Source: Clostridia bacterium (GTDB lineage Bacteria; Bacillota; Clostridia; Oscillospirales; CAG-272). From it: a stretch of 6,506 nt of DNA. Numbering within the stretch: position 1 is the stretch's first letter; every line of letters starts with the position of its first letter. The DNA is taken from the NCBI GenBank assembly GCA_017504335.1, contig JAFVRI010000182.1, positions 1-6,506 of the forward strand, in the 5' to 3' direction. Positions 3,821 to 6,506 of this stretch are shown piece by piece. Made by a program: the position numbers and the translations under genes. The notes under the pieces are model-generated. The model was not told the origin of the DNA. It did no database searches and was given only the letters and a program-made list of their open reading frames with translations.

Positions 3821-6487
3821 ATGAAAAAATCCACAAAATGGCTCCTCGTAATCATCATTGCGCTTCTCGTTGTCTTGACCGTCACGGTCATCGTATCCAT
3901 CTTTTTGGATGAAGGCTATCTGAAGAAGCTATCCTATGATGACGTGGACAACAATATCTATAACAAGGTCATGATCGTATCCGAGGACGGTGCGTTTCAT
4001 TTGGTGGTCAACGGTGAGAAATCCAGAGAAAGCTATTCGTATCTGAAGAGCGTCAACGATTTCTATACCGAGACAGACGAATCGGAATTCACCACCCGTC
4101 CGTTGTACGGCTTTTATCTCGCGAAAAAAGCGGACAGCACCAACTATTGGCTGGTTCATGCCGACGGAACGGAATATCGGATCGCGGGAGAGAATCTCTC
4201 TCTGTCCGAGGCATCTCTTCCCTTCCTGATCTTCACCAACAATACCAATTCCCGTATGGCGGCGATCTCGCTCCGCTCCCTCTCCTCGGAGATGTCTGCG
4301 GTCAACGAAACGGAAACCGGAAATGAGCTGATCCTCACGCAGACCTTTCTCCGTCTCTCTGCCAAGCGACTGGACACAGAGGACGCGTCCTACGATTATC
4401 TGATCGCGCAAAACGACAACCGCGGAAAGCAGAATACCGTTTTTTCTACCCATGGAAAAAAGCTATTCGAGGGTGGTGGACTTTCCCTTCTTTCCTTTGA
4501 AAAGGAAGAGGGCGATCCCACGCATTACTTTGTGGATGACGATACCCACAGCATCTATTCTCAAAACGGAGAGCTTCTCTCGGTGGGCGAGGATGCCCCT
4601 ATGCTCTCCCCCGATAAGAGCTGGGCATTCCAATACCGAAGCTCGGACACGGATTCCGCCGATGACGCGATCTTCCTTCTTTCCGCCGATCACGCGTTCT
4701 TCCTTCAGGGTGCAGAATACGATCTTTCCACCCTTCGGTTGATCAAAAACTGCATCGTGGTGGAGCGACTCCATGAGCATGTAACCGATGTCATCCGTCC
4801 CGCCGATCGACAGACCACCTCCTATCAGACGGTTGTTGAGCAGGAGGGCTTTCTGCAGGCAACCTCCCCGGATCATCCGGGATGGATCTATCTGTCCACC
4901 GACGGAAAAGAGCTTTTGCGCTCCTCCTACGACGACATGATGCTCCATGAACTGACCACCGACGTCTGCCATGTATTTACCAGCCCGACTCATAACAAGC
5001 AGCTGGATCAGAGCGCCCATGCATATTTCTTCGTTTCCGAAAGCGGAAAGGTAGTAGAAAAACGACTGGCATCGGACGAATCGCTGAAGCTGCCCGAGGA
5101 TCTCTGCCGGGAAAATGTCACCTCCCCCATCTATCTGTTTGTCAAGAACGATCAGGACGGAACACCGCTCTATCGCATCTATACCCCCTTTGCGTCCAAC
5201 CAGGAGAGCAGCAATTCCTACCATGCCATTGATTTCTATTGCCACGGAGGCATTTTGTGGGCACTGGGAACCTCCTATCAAAAGGAAGCCTTTGATATTC
5301 TGGATCCCGTCAACAATACACTGACCATCAGCGTGGCAGCCAAGGATACCGATCTTGCGCGCCTTTCCTTTGAATATTGCGAAACCCATGCCCTGCTTGC
5401 CGATCCTTATGATCGTGAAAGCGGCATTCCGACCATTCTTTTGAGACTGACTCGCTATGAGGACAAGCAGTCGGGAATTTCCAACACCCGATATTTCGCG
5501 CTTTACCGCACAGCCCTTGCCTCTTCCAAGGCATTCTCTACCGCCTCCCTGCAGGTAAAGGAGCTGGGGCAAAAGCTCTTGATGAGCCACCCTTATGAAT
5601 TCTTCCCCGCCAAAAACGCGTTGGTGATCCATCACTCCACGGGAAGCCGTATCTACCGCTATGATGAAACCAACCGCCTGATTGAATGCGCCTCGGTTCC
5701 CTACTATGTTTCGGATCTGCTGCAGGACGGCTCCAATGCCGCCTCCCTGTATTTGAAGATCTCCACCGTAATCGATCACAACGCGCTTTTGACAGGCACC
5801 GAGCATTTCGGCATTGCATCCGAGAACGGAACGCTTCTGCTTCCGCCCATTTATGAAAACATAATCTACGGAGAACACAACCGATTTGTCTTGTTCCTGC
5901 GCCGTGCCTGCGGAGTGGTAACCGTTGCGGACGGGGATGTGGAAACCCTGGTGGATTTCGAGTACAACACCATTCTTCCCTTGGCGGATGACGCATATCT
6001 GGCAAATGCCTTCGATGGGACCTATGATCTTTACATCGGTGACGACCGCGAGGAGCGCGGGATCCTTACCTATTCCTCCATTCGCTCCATCCAAACCGCC
6101 GATGACGGATATCCCATTTACGCAACCTCCCTTCTGTTGAATCTGGACGGCACACTCTATTACCATGAGCCACAGCGGCTTCAATCCAAGCCCTGCACCT
6201 CGGTCAGCCGTCCCCCCTCCCATTCAGCTGATCTGGCCGACCGCCGTGCCAAGCTTATCAGCTACTACGATGCCGAGGGCGTTCTGTCGGGCTCGGATCT
6301 GCTCCTGCCCACGGTGACCGATCAAAAGAACCTTGAGACCAACCATACAGACGAGTGGTATCTGTCCCCTCTTGCCGAGGAACAGCTGACGCCTGTAACC
6401 GTAACCGATCTTCTCTCCTCGAAGGATCACTTCTTCCATCTCTACCCCAAAGCGGAGAACGAAGAACCTATCATCGAGGCGCCCTAA
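3821..6487 (+). CDS. Large membrane-anchored extracytoplasmic protein with WG-like / beta-repeat motifs, function unknown
   Basis: This 888-residue protein starts MKKSTKWLLV and has one strong hydrophobic helix at about residues 7-28, then no other obvious membrane segment. It is therefore probably a signal-anchored protein with about 860 residues outside the cell. There is no lipobox cysteine and no LPxTG sorting signal. The ectodomain is rich in Asp, Ser, Thr and aromatic residues and repeatedly shows strand-turn-strand units with a D/N-G turn: VSEDGAFHLVV (53-63), YSQNGELLSV (246-255), YLSTDGKELLRSSYDDM (357-373), FVSESGKVVEKR (404-415) and FGIASENGTLLLPPIYENI (663-681). The last resembles a degenerate WG repeat, and CGVVTVADGDVETLVDFEYNTI (697-718) may be the next unit. 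A beta-propeller or WG-like scaffold is a reasonable inference, but I recognise no catalytic motif or named family. The start is fixed by AAAGGA seven bases upstream. It has its own strong promoter and seems monocistronic. Codon and base use look like those of its neighbours. Confidence 0.9.
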   Translation: MKKSTKWLLVIIIALLVVLTVTVIVSIFLDEGYLKKLSYDDVDNNIYNKVMIVSEDGAFHLVVNGEKSRESYSYLKSVNDFYTETDESEFTTRPLYGFYLAKKADSTNYWLVHADGTEYRIAGENLSLSEASLPFLIFTNNTNSRMAAISLRSLSSEMSAVNETETGNELILTQTFLRLSAKRLDTEDASYDYLIAQNDNRGKQNTVFSTHGKKLFEGGGLSLLSFEKEEGDPTHYFVDDDTHSIYSQNGELLSVGEDAPMLSPDKSWAFQYRSSDTDSADDAIFLLSADHAFFLQGAEYDLSTLRLIKNCIVVERLHEHVTDVIRPADRQTTSYQTVVEQEGFLQATSPDHPGWIYLSTDGKELLRSSYDDMMLHELTTDVCHVFTSPTHNKQLDQSAHAYFFVSESGKVVEKRLASDESLKLPEDLCRENVTSPIYLFVKNDQDGTPLYRIYTPFASNQESSNSYHAIDFYCHGGILWALGTSYQKEAFDILDPVNNTLTISVAAKDTDLARLSFEYCETHALLADPYDRESGIPTILLRLTRYEDKQSGISNTRYFALYRTALASSKAFSTASLQVKELGQKLLMSHPYEFFPAKNALVIHHSTGSRIYRYDETNRLIECASVPYYVSDLLQDGSNAASLYLKISTVIDHNALLTGTEHFGIASENGTLLLPPIYENIIYGEHNRFVLFLRRACGVVTVADGDVETLVDFEYNTILPLADDAYLANAFDGTYDLYIGDDREERGILTYSSIRSIQTADDGYPIYATSLLLNLDGTLYYHEPQRLQSKPCTSVSRPPSHSADLADRRAKLISYYDAEGVLSGSDLLLPTVTDQKNLETNHTDEWYLSPLAEEQLTPVTVTDLLSSKDHFFHLYPKAENEEPIIEAP

Positions 6488-6506
6488 AAAAAGAGCCGTT
6501 TTCATG
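6488..6506 (+). terminator. Possible 5' arm of a terminator cut by the window edge
   Basis: Directly after the stop codon an A run leads into AAAGAGCCG, similar in form to the A-rich 5' arm of the terminator at 1681. The matching 3' arm would lie beyond the window, so this is only a guess from position and composition. Confidence 0.25.

Noticed and set aside
4463..6223. A 586-codon open frame antisense to the 888-residue protein gene
   Set aside because: It lies wholly within a well-supported plus-strand gene with its own promoter and ribosome site. The translation is low in credible structure and no promoter or ribosome site supports it; long antisense frames arise from codon bias.

Overview
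The window looks like ordinary chromosome from a low-to-mid GC Firmicute, most likely a gut-type Clostridia lineage. The evidence is strong sigma-A style promoters (TTGACA-N17-TATAAT or close) before every transcription unit, purine-rich Shine-Dalgarno sites, and a 7-bp-period TTTTCAC / GTGAAAA spacer repeat. I recall repeats of that kind from clostridial genomes but could not search for them. The genus cannot be set from this sequence.

Layout. Bases 1-420 (minus) hold the first 140 codons of a membrane-anchored protein that runs off the left edge. It has its own promoter and a 78-nt leader with two tandem hairpins. A divergent promoter drives a hemolysin III / TrhA (PAQR-type) seven-helix membrane protein at 709-1386. 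A tRNA-Ser(GGA) gene with its own promoter follows at 1458-1549, then an intrinsic terminator, a heptad inverted-repeat spacer, and a second, bidirectional terminator. That second terminator ends the minus-strand gene at 1731-3620, a long-form membrane-bound nucleotide-sugar 4,6-dehydratase (CapD/PglF/EpsC type). A divergent promoter pair at 3659-3766 serves this gene and a large plus-strand gene at 3821-6487, an 888-residue protein with an N-terminal membrane anchor and a presumed extracytoplasmic repeat-rich domain that I do not recognise as a characterised family.

How the genes fit together. Each appears to be its own transcription unit; nothing indicates an operon. A loose theme is the cell envelope: two single-pass anchored surface proteins, a PAQR-like membrane protein and an enzyme that starts the synthesis of dideoxy-type sugars for surface glycans. 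Any functional link between them is inference. I found no mobile element, CRISPR array, toxin-antitoxin pair or defence system. The most unusual items are the tandem GGAG-loop hairpins in the leader of the left-edge gene, the duplicated terminator arm around the heptad repeat, the hairpin abutting the ribosome binding site of the 888-residue gene, and that protein itself.
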